NCBI RefSeq assembly: GCF_030994125.1
Contig: NZ_CP099917.1
Span: forward strand, 310,001-374,000
Source of the DNA: Pseudoalteromonas xiamenensis
GTDB lineage: Bacteria > Pseudomonadota > Gammaproteobacteria > Enterobacterales > Alteromonadaceae
Direction: 5' to 3'
Length of the DNA stretch: 64,000 nt
The notes beneath the pieces are model-generated. The model was not told the DNA's origin. It worked only from the letters and a program-made list of their open reading frames with translations, and made no database searches. A program made the translations under genes and the position numbers. Below, one piece after another: positions 9,159-18,493 of the stretch. Each line of letters opens with the position of its first letter. The stretch's first letter is position 1.

Positions 9159-9211
9159 CACTCTGTCCTACAATGATAAACTATGGTCTTGTTTGATTGT
9201 TTTATAAGATC

Positions 9212-10249
9212 ATGACTTTTAGATTATTACCTGAATGGGCGGAACAAGACGCCGTCATGCTGACATGGCCACACGCCGATACAGATTGGTCACATATTCT
9301 AGATGATGTTGAACCAGTTTATGTCACGCTTTGCCAGCAAATTAGCCAAGTGCAAAAAGTACTTATCGTCGCGCACGACGAATCACTCAAAGCGCACATT
9401 ACACACCTTCTCGCTGAACATGGAGTAGACCTAACACAAATCGTGTTTGTGGATGCGCCCTGTGATGACACCTGGGCTCGAGATCACGGCCCATTGACTA
9501 CAGCCAATGACCAAGGTGAAGTCTATATCAAAGATTTCGTTTTTAATGGCTGGGGCGATAAATTCGATGCATCACAAGACAACGCAATCAATAAACATGT
9601 TGTTGATCAAGCAGCTAGTAAAAACGCGAAGTACAAATCTCTTAATTTTGTGCTTGAAGGCGGTGGAGTTGAAATAAACGAAAATGGCGTGCTTTTAGCA
9701 ACGTCAGAATGTTTATTAAACCCAAATCGTAACCCGTCTTTGTCAAAACACGAGATCGAGCAAACGTTACAAGAGGAACTTGGCGCAACGTCATTCTTGT
9801 GGGTTGACCACGGATATCTTGCTGGTGACGATACCGATAGCCACATTGACACGCTCGTGCGATTCGCACCAAACGATACATTAGTGTACGTTGAATGTGA
9901 CGACGAAGAAGATGAGCACTACGACGCACTATCAAAAATGGCGTTACAGTTAGAAACATTTAGAACGCCATCTGGTGAGCCTTATCAATTAATTCCACTC
10001 CCTTGGCCGAAAGCTTGTTTTGACTCTGAAGGCTACCGATTGCCTGCAACCTACGCTAACTATTTAATTATCAATAAAACTGTACTTGTTCCTGTGTATG
10101 GCGATGAGTTTGATGGTTTTGCTTTAGGTCAAATACAACAAGCGTATCCAGATAGAACCGTTATTGGTATCAATTGTTTACCTATTATCCATCAGTTTGG
10201 TAGCTTACATTGCATTACGATGCAGTTGCCAAAAGGCTTTTTAAAGTAG
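9212..10249 (+). CDS. aguA: Agmatine deiminase
   Basis: Converts agmatine to N-carbamoylputrescine and ammonia, the first step of the agmatine route to putrescine. 345 residues of the peptidylarginine deiminase fold. Family motifs are present: WARDHGP, FNGWGDKFDASQDN, LEGGGVEINENG (near 148), DTDSHIDTLVRFAP and the C-terminal GSLHCITMQLP with the nucleophile Cys334. The ATG at 9212 is preferred to the TTG at 9197 because it places MTFRLLPEW at the usual N-terminus. aguB begins 8 bp after the stop, so the two are co-transcribed. Confidence 0.93.
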   Translation: MTFRLLPEWAEQDAVMLTWPHADTDWSHILDDVEPVYVTLCQQISQVQKVLIVAHDESLKAHITHLLAEHGVDLTQIVFVDAPCDDTWARDHGPLTTANDQGEVYIKDFVFNGWGDKFDASQDNAINKHVVDQAASKNAKYKSLNFVLEGGGVEINENGVLLATSECLLNPNRNPSLSKHEIEQTLQEELGATSFLWVDHGYLAGDDTDSHIDTLVRFAPNDTLVYVECDDEEDEHYDALSKMALQLETFRTPSGEPYQLIPLPWPKACFDSEGYRLPATYANYLIINKTVLVPVYGDEFDGFALGQIQQAYPDRTVIGINCLPIIHQFGSLHCITMQLPKGFLK

Positions 10250-10257
10250 GTCTTTCT

Positions 10258-11148
10258 ATGAGTAACTCAATTTTAAAAGTTGGCCTTGTCCAGCACAGTA
10301 ACACAGGCGACATTGCTGCCAATTTTCAAAAGACGATTGGTGGTATTCGCAACGCTGCAAGCCAAGGAGCAAAACTAATTTGTCTTCAAGAACTGCATCG
10401 TAGTTTGTATTTTTGCCAAGTAGAAGATACTGAACTATTTGATTTAGCAGAAACAATTCCAGGTCCTAGTACTACTGTTCTTGGCGCACTCGCAAAAGAG
10501 CTTGATATCGTTATCGTTTCTTCGCTTTTCGAAAAACGCGCTACAGGACTCTACCACAACACGGCTGTCGTGTTTGAAACGGACGGCACAATTGCAGGTA
10601 AATACCGTAAAATGCACATCCCAGATGATCCTGGCTTTTACGAAAAATTTTATTTTACCCCTGGAGATCTTGGCTTTACACCTATTCAGACTTCAGTAGG
10701 TAAACTTGGTGTGTTAGTTTGTTGGGATCAATGGTTCCCAGAAGGTGCCCGCTTAATGGCTATGGCAGGTGCTGAACTACTCATCTACCCGACTGCGATT
10801 GGCTGGAACCCTTCTGACGATCGTGACGAACAAATTCGTCAACGTGATGCTTGGATCATTGCGCAACGAGCTCACTCCGTATCAAATGGTGTGCCTGTTA
10901 TCAGTGTAAACCGTGTAGGTCATGAAGCGGATCCAAGTGGTACGAGCGAAGGTATTCAATTCTGGGGCAACTCATTTGTAACAGGACCACAAGGCGAATT
11001 TTTAGCTCATGGTTCAGAAACAGAAGAAGAAATTTTAGTCGTGGAGATTGATAAAACCCGAAGTGAATCTGTTCGCCGTTGGTGGCCTTACCTGCGTGAC
11101 CGCAGAATCGACCACTACCAAGATCTATTGAAAATCTATCGCGATTAA
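10258..11148 (+). CDS. aguB: N-carbamoylputrescine amidase
   Basis: Hydrolyses N-carbamoylputrescine to putrescine, CO2 and ammonia, completing the pathway started by aguA. 296 residues of the nitrilase superfamily with the catalytic triad Glu45 (CLQELH), Lys118 (KYRKMHIP) and Cys155 (VLVCWDQWFPEGAR). The ATG at 10258 lies just after the aguA stop; the frame is open upstream but that part overlaps aguA. mfd starts 33 bp after the stop on the same strand. Confidence 0.93.
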   Translation: MSNSILKVGLVQHSNTGDIAANFQKTIGGIRNAASQGAKLICLQELHRSLYFCQVEDTELFDLAETIPGPSTTVLGALAKELDIVIVSSLFEKRATGLYHNTAVVFETDGTIAGKYRKMHIPDDPGFYEKFYFTPGDLGFTPIQTSVGKLGVLVCWDQWFPEGARLMAMAGAELLIYPTAIGWNPSDDRDEQIRQRDAWIIAQRAHSVSNGVPVISVNRVGHEADPSGTSEGIQFWGNSFVTGPQGEFLAHGSETEEEILVVEIDKTRSESVRRWWPYLRDRRIDHYQDLLKIYRD

Positions 11149-11181
11149 TATCTAAAGAAAAACGTAAAACAGGAGTTGTAG

Positions 11182-14100
11182 ATGTCAAAGGCACAATGGC
11201 AAGCCTTACCTTGGGTAAAATCAAAGCAGGATAAAATCCACTGGGGGCAACTAATCGGCAGTGGACTCAGTTTAACACTTGCCAATGCCATTGAAAAACG
11301 TGACGAACTCGTCGTTATCGTCACCCAAGACACGCCTTCGGCTTTAAAACTTGAAACTGAGCTTAACTACCTCCTGTCAATTCCAGTTAGGGTTTTCCCT
11401 GACTGGGAAACGTTACCTTATGACCATTTCTCGCCGCATCAAGACATCATTTCTCAGCGTTTAGCGACACTCAATGCGTTGAAGTCAACTAAACACAGTG
11501 TACTTATCGTACCCGCTGCCACACTTATGTTACGTACAGCGCCAAAAGCGTTTATACATGGCACAGCGTTGCAATTCAAAGCGGGCCAAAGTGTCGACAT
11601 AGAACAATTGAGACAAGCGCTAACGGAATCTGGATACAGGCACGTACAACAAGTCATGGAGCACGGTGAATACGCTGTTCGCGGTTCAATAATCGACTTG
11701 TATCCCATGGGAAGCGAAACACCGTTCAGACTAGACTTTTTTGATGACGAGCTCGATAGCATACGAGTGTTCGACCCAGAGACACAACGCTCGCTTGATA
11801 AAATAGATTTCATCGATTTGTTACCGGCACATGAATTCCCTACCGCACAGCAAGATATTGAGCGTTTTCGCATTCAATATCGTGCTAAATTCGGTGCTAG
11901 TAGCGAAAGTGATTCAATTTACATGCAGGTCAGTAAGGGGAGTCTGCCCGCCGGTATTGAATACTATTTTCCATTATTCTTTGAATCAACAGCGACTATT
12001 TTTGACTACCTTCCTGATGATGCCACATTCATGCATCTTGGAGATGTTGAGCAAGCTGCAAATTCGTTTTGGGCCGATGTAAATAAACGCTATGAAAATC
12101 GAAGAGTAGATCCTCTCAGACCTTTGCTCGCTCCAAATGAGCTCTATCTACCAGTAGATAGCTTGTTCGAACAATTTGGGCACTACCCTAGGATCCGTCT
12201 GTCACTTGCGCCTGTTGGTACTCGTGCTGGTCATACAAATCTTGATTGTGCGCTCCTTCCCGAGCTGAAAATTGATCACAAATTAACTGAACCATACAAA
12301 GCACTACTCAACTTTATTACACTACAGAAAAAGCAAGGCGGTCGTGTTCTATTTTCTGTAGAATCAGACGGTCGAAGAGAATCACTTTTAACGTTGTTAA
12401 AACCAACGGGACTGAAGCTCAAGTCGTTCGCCCACCTACAAAAGTTTGTGTCAGCCAAAGATGACGTTGGTATCGTAGTAAGTCCACTTGAACAAAGTGT
12501 TCTCCTCTGTGGCGAGTTGCCACTGACCGTTATTACCGAACAAGAATTACTCGGTGTTAAAATATCTCAACGTCGTCGTCGCAAGCACAAGTTCGATCAA
12601 GGTCAAGATGCGCTTATTCGAAACTTAGCGGAACTTAAAGAAGGTCAACCTATCGTTCACCTTGATCACGGTGTTGGTCGCTATGTCGGGTTACAAACAA
12701 TTGAAGCAAATGGTATCGCTACTGAGTTTGTAACAATAACGTACGCTAATGAAGCTAAATTGTATGTTCCTGTTGGGTCATTACACTTGCTGAGCCGTTA
12801 TTCAGGTGGCGAAGAAGCGCATGCGCCTCTTCATAAACTGGGTTCAGATGTTTGGGAGCGCGCGAAACGAAAAGCGGCGGAAAAAGTCCGTGACGTTGCA
12901 GCTGAACTTCTGGATATCTACGCCAAACGTCAAAGCAAGCCTGGTTACGCTTTCAAGTTAGAGCAATCCGCTTATCGCGACTTTGGTGATAGCTTCCCAT
13001 TTGAAGAAACCGACGATCAACGAAATGCGATTGAAGCGGTATTGATGGATATGCAAAGCCCGCAGGCAATGGACCGATTAGTGTGCGGCGACGTTGGTTT
13101 TGGAAAAACAGAAGTTGCGATGCGTGCGGCGTTTGTTTCAGTGAACGATGGTAAACAAGTCGCCGTGCTCGTTCCCACGACGTTACTTGCTCAACAACAT
13201 TATGAAAACTTCAAAGATCGCTTTGCAGATCTTCCTGTTGAAGTTGGCGTATTGTCGCGTTTTAACTCAACAAAAGAACAAAAAGAAACACTGACTAAAC
13301 TCGAAGAAGGCAAACTTGATATCGTCATTGGGACACATAAACTCCTTCAAGAAGACATCAAATTCGCAGACCTTGGTTTACTTATTGTTGATGAAGAACA
13401 TCGATTTGGCGTAAGGCAGAAAGAAAAAATTAAGCAGCTCCGTGCCGATGTAGACATCTTGACTCTTACCGCCACTCCTATTCCTCGAACGTTGAACATG
13501 GCTATGAGCGGTATGCGAGACTTGTCGATTATCGCCACGCCACCAGCCAAACGCTTAGCCGTAAAGACCTTCGTTCGTGAACGAGAGGACGAGTTAATCC
13601 GAGAAGCGGTATTGCGTGAAATTAAACGTGGCGGTCAGGTTTATTTCCTTCACAATAACGTTGAAACAATTGAAAAAGTCGCTGAAGACATCACACAACT
13701 TGTACCTGAGGCTACTGTCGCCATAGCCCACGGTCAAATGCGTGAGAAAGAACTCGAGTCCTTAATGGGCGATTTCTACCATCAAAAATACAATGTCTTA
13801 GTATGTACGACAATCATCGAAACTGGGATTGATGTCCCAACAGCAAACACCATTATAATGGACCGAGCGGATAAACTTGGTCTTGCTCAAATGCATCAGC
13901 TGCGTGGGCGCGTCGGCCGTTCACACCACCAAGCGTACGCCTATTTGCTCACGAAGCCTACGAATGCTCTCACACCTGATGCGGTTAAGCGTCTACAAGC
14001 AATCGAGTCTCTTGAAGATTTGGGCGCTGGCTTTGCCTTAGCAACCCACGACTTAGAAATCCGTGGTGCTGGTGAATTGTTAGGAGATGACCAAAGTGGT

Positions 14101-14652
14101 CAAATTCAAACAATCGGTTTTACCCTCTATATGGAAATGCTAGAACAAGCCGTAAATGCACTTAAAGACGGTAAAGAACCTACACTAGAAAACCTGCTTC
14201 AGCAGCAAACCGAAGTCGATTTAAAAGTTCCAGCTCTTTTGCCAGACAGCTATATTCCGGATGTGAATACGCGTTTGAGCTTTTATAAACGTATCGCAAG
14301 TACGTCAAACATTGAACAGCTTGATGAATTACAAGTGGAACTTATCGATCGCTTTGGGTTGTTACCTGATGCAGCAAAACATTTATTCTCTGTGCAAACA
14401 ATAAAACAAAAAGCCCAACACATCGGCATTAGTCGTGTCGATGCGAATCCAAAAGGCGGTTACTTCGAGTTTACGTCACAAACAAAAGTTAACCCAATGT
14501 TCATTATCGGTTTGATACAAAGTGCACCATCTATTTATAAAATGGATGGCGCCAGTAAACTGAAGTTCGCCATTGAAGCAAATAACGGCAATGAAAGAAT
14601 AAAAATGATAAATGCCATGATTGATGATTTTACTAAAAAGGCAGCCGCATAA
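11182..14652 (+). CDS. mfd: Transcription-repair coupling factor
   Basis: Removes RNA polymerase stalled at DNA lesions and recruits UvrA. 1156 residues, the normal size. Domains in order: UvrB-homology module, RNA-polymerase-interacting domain (IVHLDHGVGRYVGL), superfamily 2 translocase with Walker A GDVGFGKTE (from about residue 636) and DEEH (about 737-740), motif VI region MHQLRGRVGRSHHQAYAYLL, and the C-terminal regulatory domain. A strong Shine-Dalgarno AGGAG (11171-11175) precedes ATG 11182. The stop overlaps the csiV start (TAATG). The tight spacing after aguAB suggests possible read-through. Confidence 0.97.
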   Translation: MSKAQWQALPWVKSKQDKIHWGQLIGSGLSLTLANAIEKRDELVVIVTQDTPSALKLETELNYLLSIPVRVFPDWETLPYDHFSPHQDIISQRLATLNALKSTKHSVLIVPAATLMLRTAPKAFIHGTALQFKAGQSVDIEQLRQALTESGYRHVQQVMEHGEYAVRGSIIDLYPMGSETPFRLDFFDDELDSIRVFDPETQRSLDKIDFIDLLPAHEFPTAQQDIERFRIQYRAKFGASSESDSIYMQVSKGSLPAGIEYYFPLFFESTATIFDYLPDDATFMHLGDVEQAANSFWADVNKRYENRRVDPLRPLLAPNELYLPVDSLFEQFGHYPRIRLSLAPVGTRAGHTNLDCALLPELKIDHKLTEPYKALLNFITLQKKQGGRVLFSVESDGRRESLLTLLKPTGLKLKSFAHLQKFVSAKDDVGIVVSPLEQSVLLCGELPLTVITEQELLGVKISQRRRRKHKFDQGQDALIRNLAELKEGQPIVHLDHGVGRYVGLQTIEANGIATEFVTITYANEAKLYVPVGSLHLLSRYSGGEEAHAPLHKLGSDVWERAKRKAAEKVRDVAAELLDIYAKRQSKPGYAFKLEQSAYRDFGDSFPFEETDDQRNAIEAVLMDMQSPQAMDRLVCGDVGFGKTEVAMRAAFVSVNDGKQVAVLVPTTLLAQQHYENFKDRFADLPVEVGVLSRFNSTKEQKETLTKLEEGKLDIVIGTHKLLQEDIKFADLGLLIVDEEHRFGVRQKEKIKQLRADVDILTLTATPIPRTLNMAMSGMRDLSIIATPPAKRLAVKTFVREREDELIREAVLREIKRGGQVYFLHNNVETIEKVAEDITQLVPEATVAIAHGQMREKELESLMGDFYHQKYNVLVCTTIIETGIDVPTANTIIMDRADKLGLAQMHQLRGRVGRSHHQAYAYLLTKPTNALTPDAVKRLQAIESLEDLGAGFALATHDLEIRGAGELLGDDQSGQIQTIGFTLYMEMLEQAVNALKDGKEPTLENLLQQQTEVDLKVPALLPDSYIPDVNTRLSFYKRIASTSNIEQLDELQVELIDRFGLLPDAAKHLFSVQTIKQKAQHIGISRVDANPKGGYFEFTSQTKVNPMFIIGLIQSAPSIYKMDGASKLKFAIEANNGNERIKMINAMIDDFTKKAAA

Positions 14653-15479
14653 TGTTAAGCCGATTGTTTATAGCCGCGGTTATTTCTACGATTGCTTTAC
14701 CTGCACATGCGACTCGTTGGTTCGAGGTCGAATTCATTGCGTTTGAACAAAAAGCAAATCCCGAACTACGTGAAGACTTCTCAATTAAATACCCTGAAAT
14801 TACTGGAAAAAATCAGCTTGATTTATTAACTGATGGCTTCAACCTAGCAGGTAAGGACCAATGCTTGCAGGGTTCAATTCAGAGGCAAAAAAACGTATTT
14901 GAGCCACAAAGCCAGGTTTCTCCTGTATGCCCAGATAGTTATGATTACACCCAGTATTTTGACGTAATGCCTTTATCACCAAAAGCGGAAATTCAAGAAC
15001 ACACTGATAATCTTTATTTGTTGGATGAGTCTCAATTGCAACTTGATGAAGTCATGCAAAAGCTTAAACGCAAAGGGTTAAAGCCAATTTTGCACACTGG
15101 TTGGCGATTCCCAGAATCGAGTCAAACACGTGCGCCTAATATTATTGTCTATGGTGGTAAGCGCTTCGTTGGTAACGCGAGTTTAGAATCCATAAAAAAC
15201 TATATAAATAGTGAAGGTTACGTTGGCTTGCTAAACCATGAATTCGACTCAATAACACATAAAGATCCCGACCTTTGGCAACTTCAGGGACTAATGAAAA
15301 TTCACGTCAGGCACTATTTATTTATTACCTCTGAATTTGACTATCGATTTATGAACGACGATGCTGAGTTACAAACAGCGCGTTTCTCGCAGTATACGCG
15401 CGTATACAGCGGTGACATACATTATCTTGATCATCCTAAAATGGGTATGATCATTCAAATAAGAAAGTATAAACATTAA
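14652..15479 (+). CDS. csiV: CsiV family peptidoglycan-binding protein
   Basis: 275 residues with a signal peptide (MLSRLFIAAVISTIALPAHA) followed by TRWFEVEFIAFEQ and a C-terminal strand region ending GMIIQIRKYKH, matching the periplasmic CsiV family. In Vibrio cholerae CsiV affects cell shape and the response to D-amino acids via the LpoA/PBP1a system. It overlaps mfd by one base and is therefore translationally coupled to it, an arrangement I recall from other gammaproteobacteria. The assignment rests on the signal peptide, size, N-terminal pattern and position. Confidence 0.78.
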   Translation: MLSRLFIAAVISTIALPAHATRWFEVEFIAFEQKANPELREDFSIKYPEITGKNQLDLLTDGFNLAGKDQCLQGSIQRQKNVFEPQSQVSPVCPDSYDYTQYFDVMPLSPKAEIQEHTDNLYLLDESQLQLDEVMQKLKRKGLKPILHTGWRFPESSQTRAPNIIVYGGKRFVGNASLESIKNYINSEGYVGLLNHEFDSITHKDPDLWQLQGLMKIHVRHYLFITSEFDYRFMNDDAELQTARFSQYTRVYSGDIHYLDHPKMGMIIQIRKYKH

Positions 15480-15504
15480 CGGCCACATCGGCTTGGAGGG
15501 GAAA

Positions 15505-15756
15505 ATGAAAAAATACTTAGTGATCGCATTAGCGCTTGGCCTTGCCGCTTGCTCTAAGGTTAATCTTGAAAACTACAACAAAATTAAAGTGGGCATGGAC
15601 AAAACTGAAGTTGAGCAAGTTCTAGGCTCGGCAGACAAATGTGAAGAGAAAACCCTCCATACTAATTGTGTTTGGGGTAACGAAAGCCAAAATATCACTA
15701 TTAACTTTGTTTCAGACAAAGTCACAATTTACACAAAGACCGGTTTAGAAAAGTAA
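15505..15756 (+). CDS. Small lipoprotein with SmpA/BamE-like (DUF3862-type) domain
   Basis: 83 residues: a lipoprotein signal with LAAC (acylated Cys16), then a compact domain NLENYNKIKVGMDKTEVEQVLG typical of the SmpA/OmlA/DUF3862 group, with a Cys pair (CEEKTLHTNC) that could form a disulfide. The ATG at 15505 has GGAGGGG about 6 bp upstream and is preferred to TTG 15493. It follows csiV after 25 bp and ends at a terminator, so it is probably the last gene of the mfd-csiV transcript. Its role is unknown; outer-membrane anchoring is inferred. Confidence 0.75.
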   Translation: MKKYLVIALALGLAACSKVNLENYNKIKVGMDKTEVEQVLGSADKCEEKTLHTNCVWGNESQNITINFVSDKVTIYTKTGLEK

Positions 15757-15773
15757 ACAGCACTCTGTGTCTA

Positions 15774-15804
15774 AAAAGGCGAACTACACGTTCGCCTTTT
15801 ATTA
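15774..15804 (+). terminator. Rho-independent terminator after the small lipoprotein gene
   Basis: AAAAGGCGAAC (15774-15784) and GTTCGCCTTTT (15790-15800) pair around TACAC. A short T/A-rich tail follows. Confidence 0.82.
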
Positions 15805-15862
15805 TAATGGGGATGAGAAGACATTCACGACGATTTACGCAATGTGTTTGACTCTCACACCG

Positions 15863-16771
15863 TTAAACGTTACTTAGTACCCAATACCACAGTGGTAGTG
15901 TAACAAAGCTTAACACAAGACCAAGTGCAACAAGTGCCGACGTCATTCTAGGTGCTAAATTAGCCCCTATCGCAATAGCACCTGCCGATATCATCACAGG
16001 CATCGCAGCCTCAAATACCACGACTTGCATGAGTACTTTTGGTACATCGAACTGAAGTACTATTCCAAAAGCAATTAAAGGCATTATCAAGAGCTTTATT
16101 GGTAATGCGAAAAGCAACGGCTTAACTTCATGTGATTCAAGTCGCAATTGAAATTGAAAACCAACCGCAACCATAATCACAGGAACTAACGTCGCAGATA
16201 AACTCTCAAGTATCGATGTTGCAATTGTCGGATAGCTATTGCCTTTGACTAGTAAGGCTACTATCAGTGCGATGAAAGAAGGAAAGGTAACAACTTTTAT
16301 TACCATAGACTTAAAGGTAGGTTTGGTCGCTGCGGGATTAAAGACAGCCGCTAAAATAGTGGCGTACGTTGCTAATGCAACAAACGACCCTGCTTGGTCA
16401 TAGATAATAGCCAACGGAAGAGCATGACTACCAAAAAAGGCCTCCACCATTGGAAATCCTAGGAACGACGTATTGCCTAAAGGCAACACGACAAGTAACG
16501 CAGCGATGGTATTTTTTGACCAGTTAAACACTTTGCCTGCTAAAAGTACCAAGCCAACTACTATGAGCAAAAGAACCCAAGGTATTAACGCGGGTAAGAG
16601 CAAATCCATTGAAAAGACAAGTTGTGGGATTTTTAAAAGAACAACCGCAGGTAACGCGACAAAAAGCACATACTGATTTAAAACAATTCCGGTTTCATTG
16701 GGAAACTGAGGCATACGTCTTAGGCAAGCGCCAATGACTAAATACACAAGAATGGCGGCAAAGTTTTCCAT
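15863..16771 (-). CDS. AEC family transporter (auxin efflux carrier/malonate type)
   Basis: 302 very hydrophobic residues forming about ten membrane helices, with the pattern of the auxin-efflux-carrier family (LPLGNTSFLGFPMVEAFFG, YDQAGSFVALATYA, and EAAMPVMISAGAIA near the end). The family moves organic anions such as malonate or other carboxylates; the substrate here is not predictable. It is a single gene on the minus strand with no obvious functional partner. Confidence 0.85.
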   Translation of the reverse strand: MENFAAILVYLVIGACLRRMPQFPNETGIVLNQYVLFVALPAVVLLKIPQLVFSMDLLLPALIPWVLLLIVVGLVLLAGKVFNWSKNTIAALLVVLPLGNTSFLGFPMVEAFFGSHALPLAIIYDQAGSFVALATYATILAAVFNPAATKPTFKSMVIKVVTFPSFIALIVALLVKGNSYPTIATSILESLSATLVPVIMVAVGFQFQLRLESHEVKPLLFALPIKLLIMPLIAFGIVLQFDVPKVLMQVVVFEAAMPVMISAGAIAIGANLAPRMTSALVALGLVLSFVTLPLWYWVLSNV

Positions 16772-16837
16772 AAAAGCTCTTTAACAACAAATTAGTTGTT
16801 CTATTTTAGAGATTTATGTCAAAAAAACCATGCCACT

Positions 16838-17140
16838 TTAGCTTAACGAGACAATTAGCGTAGCTAACGTATAAAGACCGAGTCCTGCGCATAAAAAGAT
16901 AGATAAATAGGAGAATTTCGTTTCATACCGCTTCGAGCAAAGAAGTAAGGTTCCCATACTAAAGATGATAAAATCGGCCATTTTTTTAATTTGTGACGAG
17001 ATTAACCAGCCACTTTCGGCCTCATTCAAGGTCAGAAAGTAAAACCAACAGGCACTAAGTACTTGCACCAAAACCCAACAGACCACCGTACCTATAAGTA
17101 TACGGTGGTGGTCTTTTTTAATCACATTAACGAGCGGCAT
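16838..17140 (-). CDS. Small membrane protein of unknown function
   Basis: 100 residues with three predicted membrane helices (about 13-36, 52-69 and 77-99) and a short positively charged N-terminus (NVIKKDHHR). I do not recognise a family. Its start overlaps the end of the deaminase gene by 14 bp on the same strand, which suggests co-transcription with it. Confidence 0.6.
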   Translation of the reverse strand: MPLVNVIKKDHHRILIGTVVCWVLVQVLSACWFYFLTLNEAESGWLISSQIKKMADFIIFSMGTLLLCSKRYETKFSYLSIFLCAGLGLYTLATLIVSLS

Positions 17141-17702
17141 TTACAGCACTGACACCCCGCCAGTCTTCCAACTCTTGTTCTGGCTTTTCTTTGCGAAAAC
17201 GTGCGTATAATGCAATGCCGACTTCGTCTTCTAATATATCGACCGTTAAACCTTTTTCCTGTAATAAGCCTTCATTTCCGCTTGCATTAGTAACATCGCC
17301 GACAACAACACGGCTCACGCTTCGCATATACAATAAACTTGCACAAACATCACACGGGCTTAGCGTAGTAAACAGCGTGGTTTGACTAAAATCCACACGC
17401 CCAGCATCACGCATTGCAGAAGTCTCTCCGTGGTTATAAGGATGTGATTCTTGTACTAAGGTATTGTGTCCTTTACCTAAAATTTGACGCGTTACGTTGT
17501 CGATTACCACTGCACCAATTGGACATCCCCCCTCTAAAAAGCTTTTTTCCGCAAGCAATACTGCGATACGCATAAAATCAGAATCTGTAAATTGTAACCA
17601 CGCGTCGCTCGCAACCAGTACAGATAAATAGTCGGTTGGCATATAAGCAATTGCACGTAATTGTTCATCTTCGAGTTGAGATATTTTAGATATTAAGGCC
17701 AT
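17127..17702 (-). CDS. Nucleoside/cytosine deaminase family zinc enzyme
   Basis: 191 residues with the zinc deaminase motifs H-x-E (NHGETSAM: His91, catalytic Glu93) and P-C-x-x-C (SPCDVCASLLYM: Cys117, Cys120). The C-terminal part (GNEGLLQEKGLTVDILED) resembles cytosine/guanine deaminase-like enzymes more than TadA. An upstream in-frame ATG exists at 17750, but ATG 17702 is preceded by CAGGAG and fits better. Substrate is uncertain: cytosine, guanine or a pterin-like base. The small membrane protein gene overlaps its 3' end. Confidence 0.82.
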   Translation of the reverse strand: MALISKISQLEDEQLRAIAYMPTDYLSVLVASDAWLQFTDSDFMRIAVLLAEKSFLEGGCPIGAVVIDNVTRQILGKGHNTLVQESHPYNHGETSAMRDAGRVDFSQTTLFTTLSPCDVCASLLYMRSVSRVVVGDVTNASGNEGLLQEKGLTVDILEDEVGIALYARFRKEKPEQELEDWRGVSAVNAAR

Positions 17703-17770
17703 AAAAACTCCTGTTGATGTTTTCCTGTATTGTTTACCCCAATTGTGCAAATCTTATGGACGTGGTTTAT

Positions 17771-18475
17771 TTAACCTTCAAGCGCGAACGTTACCGCTTT
17801 GCTTGCGTGAATCGTTGTCGTATCAAGTAATGGGATTGTGGTGTCATGGGCATTTACTAACAGCGCAATTTCTGTACATCCTAAAATAATCGCCTCCACT
17901 CCCTTGTTTTTTAAATCCTCAATCACGTCTAAATAAAAATCCTTTGAGTGTGGGTTTATTTCCCCCAAACACAGCTCATCATAAATAACAGTGTGTATAC
18001 CTTCTTGCGCTCCTTCATCAGGTACTATCACTTCTATACCATAATGTTCAGAAATTCTGTTTTTATAAAAGCCTTCCTGCATCGTAAATTTCGTACCGAG
18101 TAACCCTACTTTTTTAACGCCCATATCGACAAGTACTTCCGCAGTGGCGTCTGCAATATGAAACAGCGGAATGGATATCGAGGATTGGATCTGAGGCGCA
18201 ACAATATGCATTGTGTTTGTACAAATAAATAACCCTTCTGCACCTGCTGCCTGCAGTGATTTACTCGCATCACTTAACAATTCGGCTGCTTTGTCCCAAT
18301 TCCCTTCCTTTTGCAGTTCCTCAATCTCCGCAAAATCGACGCTGTACAATACGATTTTAGCCGAATGCAACCCGCCGAGCGTTTGTTTAATCTGTCGATT
18401 AATAGACTGGTAATAACTGACGGTTGATTCCCAACTCATCCCGCCCAACAAACCTATTGTTTTCATCCTGTTCAT
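17771..18475 (-). CDS. Aspartate/glutamate racemase family protein
   Basis: A cofactor-independent amino-acid racemase of the RacX/YgeA type, 234 residues from the first ATG or 231 from ATG 18466. From 18466 the two catalytic cysteines are Cys82 (FICTNTMH) and Cys197 (ILGCTEIALL), both present. IGLLGGMSWEST at the N-terminus is typical. AGGA (about 18477-18481) is better spaced for the 18466 start. The stop of the frameshifted cupin gene lies about 18 bp upstream, so the two form a small operon. Amino-acid specificity is unknown. Confidence 0.86.
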   Translation of the reverse strand: MNRMKTIGLLGGMSWESTVSYYQSINRQIKQTLGGLHSAKIVLYSVDFAEIEELQKEGNWDKAAELLSDASKSLQAAGAEGLFICTNTMHIVAPQIQSSISIPLFHIADATAEVLVDMGVKKVGLLGTKFTMQEGFYKNRISEHYGIEVIVPDEGAQEGIHTVIYDELCLGEINPHSKDFYLDVIEDLKNKGVEAIILGCTEIALLVNAHDTTIPLLDTTTIHASKAVTFALEG

Positions 18476-18493
18476 CCTTTTTAATTGTTGGAT

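Noticed and set aside
11454..11873. 139-residue minus-strand open frame inside mfd
   Set aside because: Rich in Cys and Ser as expected for an antisense frame; mfd is intact across it.
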